Below, piece by piece: positions 1 through 10,434 of a DNA stretch of 64,000 bases (position 1 is the first letter of the stretch; every line of letters begins with the position of its first letter). A model generated the notes under the pieces. It had not been told where the DNA came from. It did no database searches and saw nothing but the letters and a program-made list of their open reading frames with translations. This DNA is from Gelatoporia subvermispora B (Eukaryota > Basidiomycota > Agaricomycetes > Polyporales > Gelatoporiaceae), in assembly GCA_000320605.2 (NCBI GenBank), contig KB445811.1, positions 1 through 64,000 of the forward strand. Direction: 5' to 3'. The position numbers and the translations under genes are program-made.

Positions 1-95
1 GTCATGCATGGCCATGCATCCGTTTTTGGAGCGTCATGCATGGTCATGCATCCATTTTGGGTGCCTCATGCATGGCCATGCATGGCGTTTCCTTC
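1..95. repeat. ATGCAT minisatellite, array A
   Basis: At least three imperfect units of about 32-36 bp occur here, each built around two copies of CATGCATG separated by G, C or T (core CATGCATGGCCATGCATCC). The core is nearly palindromic. The array probably continues to the left of the window. The same unit recurs at 1576-1765, and related ATGCAT-rich arrays occur at 14390-15000 and 23118-23520. Confidence 0.9.
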
Positions 96-689
96 CATTT
101 GCGGGGTATCGTACACTCCTCCTGGGCCGCTCAGAATATTTTGGTTTATTGAGCCGGCTGCTAAATTCATTGGTCCAGCACCTCCGCTGCCGCTCTCCGG
201 GCGCCTTCGCTCCCGGCGCATCGATCCTCTTCGCCACCAATCTACCGAAGTTGCACCACCGCTGGATTCGGCTCCGGTGCATTTACCACGAGCTTCCTCG
301 AACATCGAGCCTGGTGACACATCCTGGTCGACTTCCATGCACCTACGGCGGTGAACGCACCTTTGCCGATACATCGATCGCAGATCCCCCGCCCCTCGAC
401 TCACAGCCACCCCCTCGACTTCCATACATTCAAGGCAATACACGCACTATTGCTGAACGGCTGTGCCCGACTGCTACGTCATTGACGAATGTGACAATAA
501 ACGCGCTACTGCTGAATGGTTGTCCCCGAACCGACTGCTAGTTGTTGACAAATGCACCACGCCGTGTGTGATTAGTGAGCGACTCTTTGAATTCTTCTTG
601 TTTGTGTAGTGTGTCTTAAGTGTTGACTGTTCTAGCCCCCAGGAGATCCCGAGTCAATGCTGTATTGCTGCTACAGTCGTGCATCATGT
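96..689. other. No gene seen
   Basis: Open frames on both strands overlap one another, none shows a recognisable domain, and there is no consistent splice structure. I see no RNA gene here. Confidence 0.5.
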
Positions 690-1260
690 GTTCGGCAACG
701 TCTCCATACACCGGTATGTCTACTACCTAACGGAGTCCAATACTAAACAGAGCGGCAGAAACTCCGGACCATTGTATCAATTAGATCATAGATGTTCCCG
801 AATTCGAACTGCGAATCAGCTCGAACGATGCCTCCGTCACACATACACATTCATGAACGTCGTGACTTCGATGCACCAGTATGTTTTTGACGGTATACCT
901 AATGTAGTCCATTACCGGATAGAGCGGCAGGAATTTAGGACCAGTGTATCGTACGATCACGATGGAATTCGGAGCTCCACCCGACCTGAAACCCCAGCAC
1001 TCATCTGCTCGAACGACGCCTCCGTCCCGCAACCACAATCTCGAATATTGTTACCTCCGCCCTCGTCAGTATGTTCTTGATCGATTACCTGATGTAGTCC
1101 CATTACCAGATAGAGCTGCAGAAATTCAGCGCCAGTATATCGTACGACCACGATGGAATTCGGAGTTTACCGAACCCGAATCGCCGACGGTCATCAACTT
1201 GAACAACACTTCCGTCCCACAATCATCATCTTGGGTGTTGTGGCCGCCTGTGCCCAGAGG
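690..1260. repeat. Degenerate tandem repeat, unit about 170-190 bp
   Basis: Three diverged copies follow each other head to tail. Landmarks repeated in each copy are a TAGTCCA-TACC-GATAGAGC-GCAG block (near 735, 905 and 1095), a GTATCGTACGA-CACGATGGAATTCGGA block (clear in copies 2 and 3, weak in copy 1) and a TCGAAC-A-GCCTCCGTC block. The copies are too diverged to share a reading frame, so this looks like old non-coding satellite rather than a repeat protein. The stretch 1261-1575 holds nothing I can identify. Confidence 0.7.
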
Positions 1261-1575
1261 TGTTCAGATGCTGCGACTTATGGTGTGTATTATGACTCCT
1301 TTGATCTTCCGCGTCGGACATTGACCACAACAAACAGATAGCCACCAAGAGAGCGTTCCGGACAACCCATCAAGAGCGAGGCTCTGTGGTTGGTTTTAGC
1401 ACCAAACTACTTCATTCGACAGTGTACTATCATTGCGGTGAACAGCTCTGCGTCGACGACACCGGCATGGTTGGCTTGACTCTTGGTTGGCTTGACTCTG
1501 GACCCCAGGGGGTAACTTTGCCCCAATCACTAAGTCTCTAAGCCCGTAAGTTGATTGTCTCCCGTGACTGGTTCA

Positions 1576-1765
1576 GCATGCATGGCCATGCATGCGTATT
1601 CACAGCGTCATGCATGGTCATGCATCCAGGCAAATGTCCGGTTCTGGAGAGCCATGCATGGTCATGCATCCGCTTGTGTAGCGTCATGCATGGCCATGCA
1701 TGGCCATGCATCCGCTTTTGGAGCGCCATGCAGTTTGCGGCACCATGCATGACTATGCATATGCT
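1576..1765. repeat. ATGCAT minisatellite, array B
   Basis: Five or so units of the array A type occur in the same orientation, for example the GTCATGCATGGTCATGCATC unit near 1607. Spacers such as CGCTTTTGGAGC match those of array A. Together, arrays A and B bracket the tandem-repeat segment at 690-1260. Confidence 0.9.
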
Positions 1766-2460
1766 ACTGGACAGAGTCCAATCCCATTTGTGGGGCATCT
1801 TATGCTGCTCACAATTTGTTATGGTTATTTTCGCCGACTTCTCAGTTCATCCTCCTAGTTCTTCCATTGCTGAGCTTTATTCTATTTTTCCAGAAACGTT
1901 CGCATCACATTCGCGCTCATTAGCGCCAGCATAGCAGATAGACAGTTACAGCGGCGTGCTGAAGCTTGCGTGTCGTCCCTTCCTCACATTCCTTGACTCT
2001 ACGCAGTTAATACCCCTGTGTGTTAGCGTAGTCAGGTCTTTCGAATATGATGGCCTTGTGCATGTACACTAGTTACCAACTTTCCAATCTTACTTCAAGT
2101 ATTCCGACACAGTGAGCCCTTCGTGAGAAAGTCTGTCGCACACGCGTGCAGTACAAGTATACTTCAAGTCCCGCTTAGTTACTACTTACATATATACATC
2201 GGCAGTAACTACGGGCTTCAGATTACTATCAAGAAGGCAACGGTATTCACTAGGAGGCCAAGGAAGGGCAGGGAAATGGATCTACGTAGTCACGTACACT
2301 CAAGAAATTCTTACGAAGAGGGCGAGATAAGAACCGGTCAAAAGAACAAATCGGTACGCCTACGAGGCCACTACTTCTTGTTCTTGCGCCTTTTTGATGA
2401 TCTGATATTTGAATGCACCATCAGTTCTCAACGCGCATTCCTTGATGAAGCGTCGTAATC
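1766..2460. other. No gene seen
   Basis: A 111-codon frame at 2123-2458 on the plus strand abuts the next gene tail to tail. It has no recognisable domain and weak coding character. I do not call it. Confidence 0.4.
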
Positions 2461-4861
2461 TTACCTTTCTGAGACGTCAGGTGCGGCTCTCTTTGAGGGG
2501 CTTGACACGAGACGCCGGAGACATTGGTGCACGTCATTGAGGGCCCTCTTCCACTCATGCGACGCTCGAGGGCTCGCTTGTGCCCAGAACGCTAAGCCAA
2601 CAAGAACTGTTACGAACCCAGTCGGTCCGCTTTTTTTGAGTGACTTCCAGTCATTTGACGGATCTTCGTAAACAGCTGGAGGAAGGCTTGAACTGCTGGG
2701 GGCAGTACTCGAGATCCTCCAGTGAGGTTGCAACGCCCGCCACCATGCTAACCAGGAGGTACCGTACGCCTTCGTATCTTGCACAGCTGGGACTTTCTTG
2801 TAGTTGCGCCCGGACGTGAACCACTTACTGAACTCTGCAGGGCGATGTTCCACTGCTCCCAAGCGACCCTAGGTGTGCGGATAAGTAAACAGAATCAGTG
2901 TCAACAAATTGAGCACACACCATAGACCCGAGTCCGCATTCGGATTCCATCTGAAGCCACAACTGAATACATTCCGGCCAGGACGGGCCGAGATTGGCAG
3001 TATAGAGGAACTCTTTCGCTTCTTCTAGCCATTTCATGGGTACTCGTTCTGGAAGCGCGATAGAGACATGTGGCTGATCGGCACGTTGGCGACTAGGCTC
3101 GGCATAGAAGTAATCAGCTGGCTTTGGAGCACGACGCTCACGCCGAGGTCGCTCACTAAAGGGCTGAAGATTTGGTGATGCGTGTGTTGCAGAGGACATG
3201 CCCTGCATCGAAGATGACGCTGTCGTTGTAGAGCATGAGCTGCTGGATCTCGGCGTAGTAGGTGGCGTTGTAGCATGAGGTGAGTCTTCCCGGGCCGGTG
3301 TCTGAGGACGTGAAGAGGAACTATCCGAGAAGCGAGAAGAGAGGAGTGATGGCGGCGTCTGACCAGAACAGGCACCAGAGCTACAGTTGGGCGTGCCGGT
3401 CTGGACTGAGAGACTGCCGCCGGATGAGGAACCTTGCTGCGTCAAGTCTCCAATTGTAAGCGCCCCTTGTGCGCTGATCTGGGCTGCGCCGTCGAGAAGT
3501 TGTGTCGGCGGTCTAGCTCCAGGTTCCCCTTGCTGTACTGGCATACCGCAAACATCCTCAGCACCCCCAGAGCTCGTAGGTATGCTGGTTGACGACAACG
3601 TGGAAGTAGCGGATGTATCATCATGAGAATGTTGCGGTGGGCTGGTAGGTGAGCTGCTCGCTTCCGTTCTGGGCGAAGTGACAGCAAGAGGCTTCGCGGA
3701 ATGAAGTCCGAGAACACCAGAAGCGGAGGATCCCGATTTGGGAAGAGGAGTAACTGACAAGGCCTGCGGTTGTGGCGGCTGGAACACGGCGCTCGGCATG
3801 TTGCCATGTGATTCCATTTGAGGCGTTGTGTCAACACGACATGTAGAACGCATGGCGGACGTGTTGACCTGATACGGAAGCGTACAAGATGGCTGTGGAT
3901 CAGCTGGAGTGGGTGCATTAGGAGCTACCGTTGGTACAAAGGACAAAGCAGGCGGGAGCGTCGCAGGAGCAGGGAGAGTCTGTGCTGGGACAAGATTGCT
4001 ATTAGGAACAGATGTCGCAAATGCGAGCTCATCCAGGAGCGACCCAGATTCGAATTGGAAAGGGTATGTATTTACTTGGAAGTCAGGGTATGCCGGATCA
4101 AGCTCCGGACCCAGAAACTCGTTAAGACTCGGATGCCTTGATGCGAGAGCCAGTAAAGGATCTTCGACGTCCATCCCCATCTCTCCAGCACCCCGAACAA
4201 TGCCAGGAACCGAAGAGGACACAGAGCTAAATTGATTGGCCTGAGAGGACGTCGAATACTGCTGATGAGGTGCGTGAAATTGGAGTGTGTTGTGTACGTT
4301 TGTCTCAGAAGGTGCCGGAAATGACATGTGCGCTGGAGCAGTAGAGCAAGGGGCTGGTGTTTGCGTGATGGTGAAATCAAGGAGACCCGGTCTGTGTCCA
4401 TAAGATGGATGCAGACCGCCGTTGACAGAATTATCATTACCAGAGCCCGAATTACCGCTGTGAACTTGCGCCGTGGCGCCAGCTGTCATAGGGTTGGGTG
4501 GCGTAGACAAGGAGGGTAAATTGGGTGGCGCGATAAGGATCACAGGCGTGGCAGACACTGGGGGCACGGAGGGATCCGTGAATGGTACAGAAGAGGTGAC
4601 AGGCGCAGCAGGGGGCGGCGCCGATGTATCATAGTCAGATGCAGAAGAGGGTGTATGCGGGCTGGGAGTGGTACTAGGAGTGGAGGAGATGGCAGGCGTA
4701 TGACTAGGTCCAAGATGAGTGATTGATGTCCCCGAAACAGACGTGGCGGGAGAGTCAGGCGTATCGAGCACGAGGACTTCATCGTGATCAAGAAAATCGA
4801 TATCCAAATCAGAATCTGCCAGCTCTGGAAGAGGAGAATTCATATCCTCAACGGAGCCCAT
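2461..4861 (-). CDS. Ser/Thr/Pro-rich protein with a conserved Trp-rich C-terminal domain, mushroom family
   Basis: Two exons (4861-2921 and 2868-2461, minus strand) joined by a 52-bp intron with GTGTGT donor, CTGAT branch and CCTAG acceptor give 782 residues. Residues 1 to about 590 are low-complexity Ser/Thr/Pro-rich sequence, starting with an acidic patch that contains DEVLVLD, which looks like a SUMO-interaction motif. The C-terminal 190 residues are ordered and rich in Trp: a basic RPRRERRAPKPADY stretch, then LWLQMESECGLG, FSKWFTSGRNYKK, WLAWWRALQPHWR and WKSLKKSGPTGF. I recall this domain as a recurrent uncharacterised mushroom family, often near transposons, but I cannot name a Pfam entry. 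I start at the first ATG because the frame upstream only offers TTG. An upstream exon ending at the CCACAG before it is possible. The function is unknown. Confidence 0.7.
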
Positions 4862-5301
4862 ATTCGACTGGTCTACATTGCGTCTTCGACCTGTGGACAA
4901 ATTACATGTTCACGTTCTCATCGTCCTCGAGAGCGGGAGGATGGCCTACCATAGACACCTTTGACGAAGTACCCAAAAGGCCCGCTTATATGCTCTGCAT
5001 ATTTAGGGTATACCTTCTCGAAGATGTTGCCTGACGTGTCGTGTCCGATATGGTACCTGTCGTGACTCTTTGAGTTCGTTATATACCCAGGTATGGAGAA
5101 TAACAGGGACATACGAGTAGCACCGCAGACTGTTCTGCTCTGGCCCTGTAGGAACAGGCCCGCCTGCAAGGCACGTGAACGTCCAGTCGGTTCTGAATGC
5201 GAGGTCCCGGAAGAACGCATCAATTTCCCTGGCCGCAGTCCTCAATGCTCTAGTATAGCTGATGCATGAGCGACGATTGACGAAAATAGGACACAGTTGA
5301 C

Positions 5302-5967
5302 CTACTCTTGTTTTTGCCTCGCCATCGGCGGGACTCGCTGACCTGTTGCTCGAATCTCCTTGAGTTTCTTGAGCGCCTCACGCTGTTCATGGACCGCACT
5401 CCGGACTTCTTCTTTGACGTCGTCGCTCTGGGACTCGAAGATGTCTTTCGTAATGCGGCGGATATTTTTGATGTTCTTCTTTTCTATTGGCGTAAGCGTT
5501 TTACTCACGGTGTCCTTGACTGCTGCCTTGTAGAACATGGATGAGAACATCTCGCTTTCGTGTAGGCTGCGCGATTTCTTTGTCGATACCTTAACAGCCG
5601 GCGTCGGCGGCACCTTGAAGGTGCTTCTTCGAAGTTTGGCCTTCGTATTGTTCGAATACCAGCTCTTCAATTGCTGTAGATTCTGGTCAGTGACATAACT
5701 GGGGTACCTGTTGAACACATGACTCACGGACTGACGGGTGTCTATAGCCTCTTTGAGCTTTGCCCTTTGTGCATCATCAAGCTGAGTCTCTTCCAAATCT
5801 TGGCCTGGAAATACGCGGTCGATCTCCGGCCACAAACGAAACCACTTGTGAAATAGTGGCTCCCAAAAGTCTTCAGCATCCTCCGATGAGTCGAAATCGA
5901 TGAAGGCGGACTCGTGTTCCTTCAGGAACGCCAGTTCCTGCGCAGTAGTCCAACGGCGGCCAACCAT
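5302..5967 (-). CDS. Charged hypothetical protein, transposon-associated mushroom family (probably partial)
   Basis: One exon encodes about 221 residues beginning MVGRRWTTAQELAFLKEHES. The first 110 residues contain Trp-rich helical segments (DFWEPLFHKWFRLWPEID and LQQLKSWYSNNTKAK) that resemble a helical DNA-binding-like region common in uncharacterised Agaricomycete proteins next to transposons. The C-terminal half is highly charged and predicted helical (DDVKEEVRSAVHEQREALKKLKEI). The frame is open upstream of this ATG. A plausible earlier exon, with a GTAAG donor near 6055, lies on the same strand, so the true start may be further right. It is transcribed in the same direction as the neighbour at 2461-4861. 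No function can be assigned. Confidence 0.5.
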   Translation of the reverse strand: MVGRRWTTAQELAFLKEHESAFIDFDSSEDAEDFWEPLFHKWFRLWPEIDRVFPGQDLEETQLDDAQRAKLKEAIDTRQSVSHVFNRYPSYVTDQNLQQLKSWYSNNTKAKLRRSTFKVPPTPAVKVSTKKSRSLHESEMFSSMFYKAAVKDTVSKTLTPIEKKNIKNIRRITKDIFESQSDDVKEEVRSAVHEQREALKKLKEIRATGQRVPPMARQKQE

Positions 5968-6284
5968 CACGGTCAGGATAGTGCGGCGGTACGTTAGAAG
6001 TGGGAATGGCGTCCCAGATGACCGACCGTGTGGGTACTATATGTGACCAGTCTTACCTCACGCAATTCTTTGTGAAATCTGCGCGCCATATCTGCCTCAG
6101 GCCATCCCGAACGAGGTGCGGACCGAGCAGGAGATGATCGAGAAGAAGCCGAAGGTCCTACACATGTTGTGACACGAGGCAGTAAGTTTCCGTACTCCGA
6201 TATCCAAAGCAGGTCGAAGTTTTGCATATAAACCCAGGACTCACTGCCGTTTGGTCCAACCATATCTGCAGTGCGAAAGCGAAG

Positions 6285-7227
6285 ATGACCAATCACACGA
6301 AGAAGGATGAGGGCGACTCCAAGTCGGCTCCCTCCAACCTCAACATGCAAGATCTCCTGGACGTACTCCTCGAGGCTCTTGCTGAGAGGGATCGCCGCCG
6401 GACTCAGGGCCAGGGTGAGTGTACTTGTGCGCTTTGCTGATGACCGCTGTGTTGACCTGCAGCTTGGATATACGTAGGGCATGCTGCAGGTGAGCGTGAC
6501 TTTCAGTCCGTCGGTGTAGTATAGCTAATGACATTCCTTCACCTCAGGAAATGCTAGCGCTGGTGCTTCCGGAGGGGATGGGCCTACCAGTCACGCCGCA
6601 GCCTCTATTCGCATTGACGTAGAGACTCAGCCTGCCTCGTCCGTCACTGTGACGCCAGCTGCGCCCACCGCACCTGCCGGGCAGTCGGCTGCGCAAGCTC
6701 AGAGGTGTGCAGCGAGTGGATGTGGCTGCGCGCCGCCGCCTTGCAGCTCGTCTCCTGCCTCCAGTGTCGTGTCCTACTCGGACATTGTCGCGGATCCGTC
6801 TCCCTCGGCCCCATCCACGAGCAGGGCCCTGCCGACACGCTCCCTTCCACACCCTGGGGAGCGCTGGTACAGCGTTACCCGTGGACTCAGCGTCGGGGTT
6901 TTCAATGACTGGTATGTCTTACCGGTAATCTCCTAGGCTGCGATCATTCACAATATTTGCTGCTGCAGGAACACGGTCCAGCCCCTCGTCTCCGGCGTTA
7001 CTAACGCCTGCTTCCGCCGTCTCCCGGATCGCCAGACGGCCCTGAACGTGTTCAATGCTGCGCTTGCCGTGGGGACGTTCAGGTGCTCGGTGAGGACGGC
7101 GAGGACGATGATGAGGATGGAAACGGCGCCTGAGGTCTGCGCGGCCCTGTGTCTCGTGTCTGTATCTGGTTGTGTCATTGCTATTGTGCCCTCGGCTTGT
7201 GTTCGGATGTATCTCTTGACCGTGTGA
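6285..7227 (+). CDS. RNase H1 N-terminal-like domain protein, possible frameshift
   Basis: I read three exons, about 6285-6414, 6548-6911 and 6969-7227. Exon 1 (MTNHTKKDEGDSKSAP...) is polar with a short amphipathic helix. Exon 2 is Ala/Ser/Pro-rich linker. The junction of exons 2 and 3 encodes RWYSVTRGLSVGVFNDW, then NTVQPLVSGVTNACFRR, then ALNVFNAALAVG. This is the small fold shared by RNase H1 N-termini and viroplasmin-type proteins (PF01693), which binds RNA/DNA hybrids in RNase H1. No RNase H catalytic domain follows. Right after AVG the frame runs into Arg/Met-rich sequence. The plus-one alternative reads GDVQVLGEDGEDDDEDGNGA and stops, which looks like the natural acidic end, so a one-base loss in the GTGGGGACG run near 7063-7071 is likely. 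The first intron (133 bp) is unusually long for the window. Confidence 0.5.
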
Positions 7228-7288
7228 ATGGCAGTGTTTCTTGATCACGTCTAACCGGCTCGAACGTGAGCCAGTCAGTTCTGCCTGC

Positions 7289-8019
7289 ATGGGTCGCCGT
7301 GCAAAATACCTGACAAACGAGGAGCGAGAGCGCGCCAAGCGGTCACAGCGTGCATCGTACACCTTGTCCGAGAAGTGAGTCTGTGATAGTAATAGTCAGC
7401 AGTATATGAGTTCAAGTCGCATTTCAGGGGGAAAGAATGTCGCTTGCGACAAAATCAGCGGACTTACCGAATGCGCAAGTCACGTACTCAGAGTCCTTTC
7501 AGGATGATGCCAAAACATAGCATACCAGAAGAAGTGCTCATAGCTGCTCGTATTCCCTATGACTGGGATCCCTTGACATCAGGGTCAGAATCCTCGGACT
7601 TGGGAATCTGGGACAAGCCATTCCACGTTTGTCTTCCTGAGGATTATGTAGATCCTGAGATCTGCGACTCTCTCTTCGAAGGTCCCGAGGAAGACATACC
7701 ACAATTCACTGCAAAACTTGAAGCACGTCAGCGTCAGCGGTTGGTGGACTCGGGGTGGGCACGTTACTTCGAACCTCAAGAAAGCCGTGTTATAGATGCG
7801 ATGAAGGAAGAACTGGACGATAGGCTCTTAGCTTGGGAGAACCTACAATTGAGGAGTTCATATACCACAGAGCACGCGCAAGTTGCATCTGATGTTGCAC
7901 GCAAATGGGCTGCAAAAATGATATACACCTTAGCAGTAGAATTAGAGATCCGAGAGAAAGGACATACATACTATCTGGACGCTATCGTGACAAGTACATT
8001 ACCTTGGCTTTGTATTTGA
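7289..8019 (+). CDS. Small protein with basic N-terminus, unknown
   Basis: Two exons (7289-7374 and 7428-8019) with a clean GTGAGT donor and TTTCAG acceptor give 225 residues. The first 50 residues are very basic and repetitive (RRAKYLTNEERERAKRSQRA, then RLRQNQRTYRMRKSR), resembling the basic, coiled DNA-contacting segment often found at the start of uncharacterised mushroom transposon-neighbourhood proteins. The remainder is acidic and predicted helical (SDLGIWDKPFHVCLPEDYVD..., EARQRQRLVDSGWARYFEPQ). The frame ends just before the 8030-8220 repeat, so the last residues may come from a missed intron. I do not recognise a catalytic domain. Confidence 0.5.
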
Positions 8020-8029
8020 CAGCAGGAAA

Positions 8030-8220
8030 AATCGGATGGCATAATGCCAGACTTCATGTGCTCGCTATATTCGCATGCGTTCGGAAGTCAAAGGAAATAC
8101 TCAAACAAAAACATACCTCGCCAATCAAATGGCACAACGGCAGAATTTATGTGCTTGCTATGTTTGCACGCACGCGGAAGTAAAGAAAGGGCTCAAATGG
8201 AAACATACCCCGCCATAATC
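8030..8220. repeat. Diverged tandem duplication, unit about 95 bp
   Basis: Two adjacent copies share GGATGGCATAATGCCAGA versus AAATGGCACAACGGCAGA, then ATGTGCTCGCTAT versus ATGTGCTTGCTAT, then ACGCGGAAGTAAAG-type sequence, ending in ACATACCTCGCC versus ACATACCCCGCC. Neither copy has a convincing coding frame. Confidence 0.75.
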
Positions 8221-9650
8221 ATTGGCAACTCAAAGTGCAGTCCGTGTAGCAACTTGAGCGCCCCGTCTTGTGCTTGCGGCTGAGTGAATGCGCACCAACT
8301 CACTGATCATAATATCATGTATACTGTACTCACACTTCCTATTTTAATGTAGAATAGTACCATACCTCCGATGCGGGTGCACGTATCCTCGATTTCACGC
8401 GCAGACAATCTCTGACCAATGTTTTGCGTGTTGAGTCTGGATTCAGTCGGAACGATATACAGCTCACGATTGGCTAGCTATGTGGAATCGATCTAATCAG
8501 GCTGGCGTCTGATTGACTTATGTTCATTTCGAAGCGCATGATCACGTGAAATCATCATGGAAGACTATGTTACAAGCGGAGACCGAACTCCGAGATGTTT
8601 TGGCTTATAAGATTCTTGCACAGCTCGTTGTTCCCTTACAGCTCTACTCCCTCCCGGTCGCTCCATATATGCCTCGTCGTTATGATATAATTTCTTGTTA
8701 TCTATGTCTCTTTCTTGGTATGTTCTGCGATGCGGTGTCTGGTGTTTACATTGATGTAGCCTGTCGTGCAGGATCCTGCACTGCTCAAATGCTTGCATAT
8801 CAATCCGTCACTCTCAGTCGACTTCTCCACTCCGTCGTCCGATGTTGTTTGTCGGTATGTCATTTTAGTTCTAGTAATGATTAACCGTATCTCACCAGCC
8901 CTTCGTAGCTCCAGCATCTCATACCTACCCGTTCCGGCGACTTCAATCGGCTTTTGAACTAGTCATCTGCCGCCCATGCGATACCCGCAATCAAACCTCG
9001 AACATTCACATACATTAGTCCCCGTAGCTACTATACTGTACGCCCCACTTCCTTGAACACATCTCATTCCGCTGCCCGCGCTACCGCTGTCTACCGCTGT
9101 CTACCTATGAACTGATATATCTTCATGACTTCAGAGGACTAGCATATCTCCGAGTGTAGAATGTAGAGATCTGTACGTGGTAGAGCTGTCAAATTATGAT
9201 GTGAAGTAAGATCACCATTATTGAGCAAACTGTCATCGTGAGCGATTCAGCCTGGCGCTTTCCTGGAAACATCAAGTTGTCTAGCGAGCCCTTCGCTTCA
9301 GTTCTCGGTTCTCGGTGACGCGCTTGATTTTGGCACTCACAGCACTTGCAGTATAGAGCCACATGTGTGCGGATCCTGCACGCAACTCCCCGCCACATCT
9401 TGTTCGGCGGAAATAGCACCGGTAATGTCTGTCAAATTGGGCATTTGACTGCCTAATGAAGTTCCAGGGCACCCGGAACGTTTTTGCTTCTTTGTCCCTG
9501 ACCGTTGAGATATCTGACTTCCAAAAAGGTCAGTGATGTTAGTGATGGCCGGCCGATGAGCTGATACACAAGAGTACAGATAAGCAATTCTGCAGCGAGC
9601 ATTGCTAATACAAGTGTCTGATCTTTCGAATCCGCTGGACATCACACATT
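8221..9650. other. No gene seen
   Basis: Overlapping short frames occur on both strands (for example 8513-8884 plus and 8565-8798 minus). None has a domain or a splice structure that I trust. Nothing recognisable was found. Confidence 0.5.
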
Positions 9651-9654
9651 AGAT

Positions 9655-10350
9655 TTAGACATTGGTAGGCCAAATTTGGAGGCGAGTGAATATTCCGAGG
9701 GCACCGAGGTTTCAGAGGAAGGGCCGGGTGTAGAATCTCTCGATGTGCTGCCCTGCATGTCAACTCATCAACGTTTCTCAGAACCGACAATGGTTCGCTA
9801 ACACAACAGATTTGGAGGCGAGTAACTTTTCTAAGGCTACCAAGCGTCTGGCAAACATGAACTGGATGTTGCATGTCCGTATACGCTACCTTCACTCTTT
9901 CGCTTCATCACTGATGCTCAAGAAGCAAGATTCCAGACCATTCGCAAGCAATTCGGAGGCGAGTATCCTTTGAAATGACCCGAACGATATGGCATGGAGG
10001 CAGGCTCTCCGACCAACGTTCGTTAAACCAAAATCTCCGAAGATTGTCTTCTATGAGTAAGTACACCTCATGTTGGCCCGAACAATATGACTCGGAGGCA
10101 GGCTCTCCAACCAACGTTCATGCTGTATTCGCTGACGTTGAGTCAGGAACAAGGCATATAGACCAACATCTCCGAGGATTGTCTTCTATGAGCGAGTACA
10201 CCTCATGTTGGCCCGAACAGAATGACTCAGAGGCAGGTTCTCCGACCAACGTATTTCCATATTCACTGACTTTGAGTCAGGAACAAGGCATCTAGACCAA
10301 TGTCTTCGAAGATTGTATCGTATGAGCGAGGAACACGGAGGCGAGTATTG
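9655..10350. repeat. Tandem repeats just upstream of the KDZ transposase gene
   Basis: The decamer GGAGGCGAGT recurs near 9678, 9812, 9953 and 10338. Between the last two, a longer unit recurs three times (near 9981, 10076 and 10212), each with CCCGAACA-TATG-C-GAGGCAGG-TCTCC-ACCAACGT. Copies 2 and 3 also share a GTTGAGTCAGGAACAAGGCATATAGACC-type segment that copy 1 lacks, so the spacing changes from 95 to 136 bp. The block ends less than 100 bp before the transposase start codon, where promoter or subterminal transposase-binding repeats would be expected. Confidence 0.8.
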
Positions 10351-10434
10351 TATCAACTCACTTTATTTTCGAGAGGCATCTCACTTATCGTACGATGCCT
10401 GTATTTTTTCCATGACAGATAAAGGTGTTTGAGG

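Noticed and set aside
8..541. 177-codon plus-strand frame
   Set aside because: The first third is ATGCAT repeat read in frame, and the remainder shows no domain or splice structure.
1..1765. ATGCAT arrays as a CRISPR array
   Set aside because: Spacers are similar to each other, units are partly palindromic and irregular in length, no cas genes occur and the organism is a fungus.
3034..3918. Frames of 113 and 158 codons on the minus strand
   Set aside because: They are shadow frames within the low-complexity Ser/Pro-rich gene at 2461-4861.
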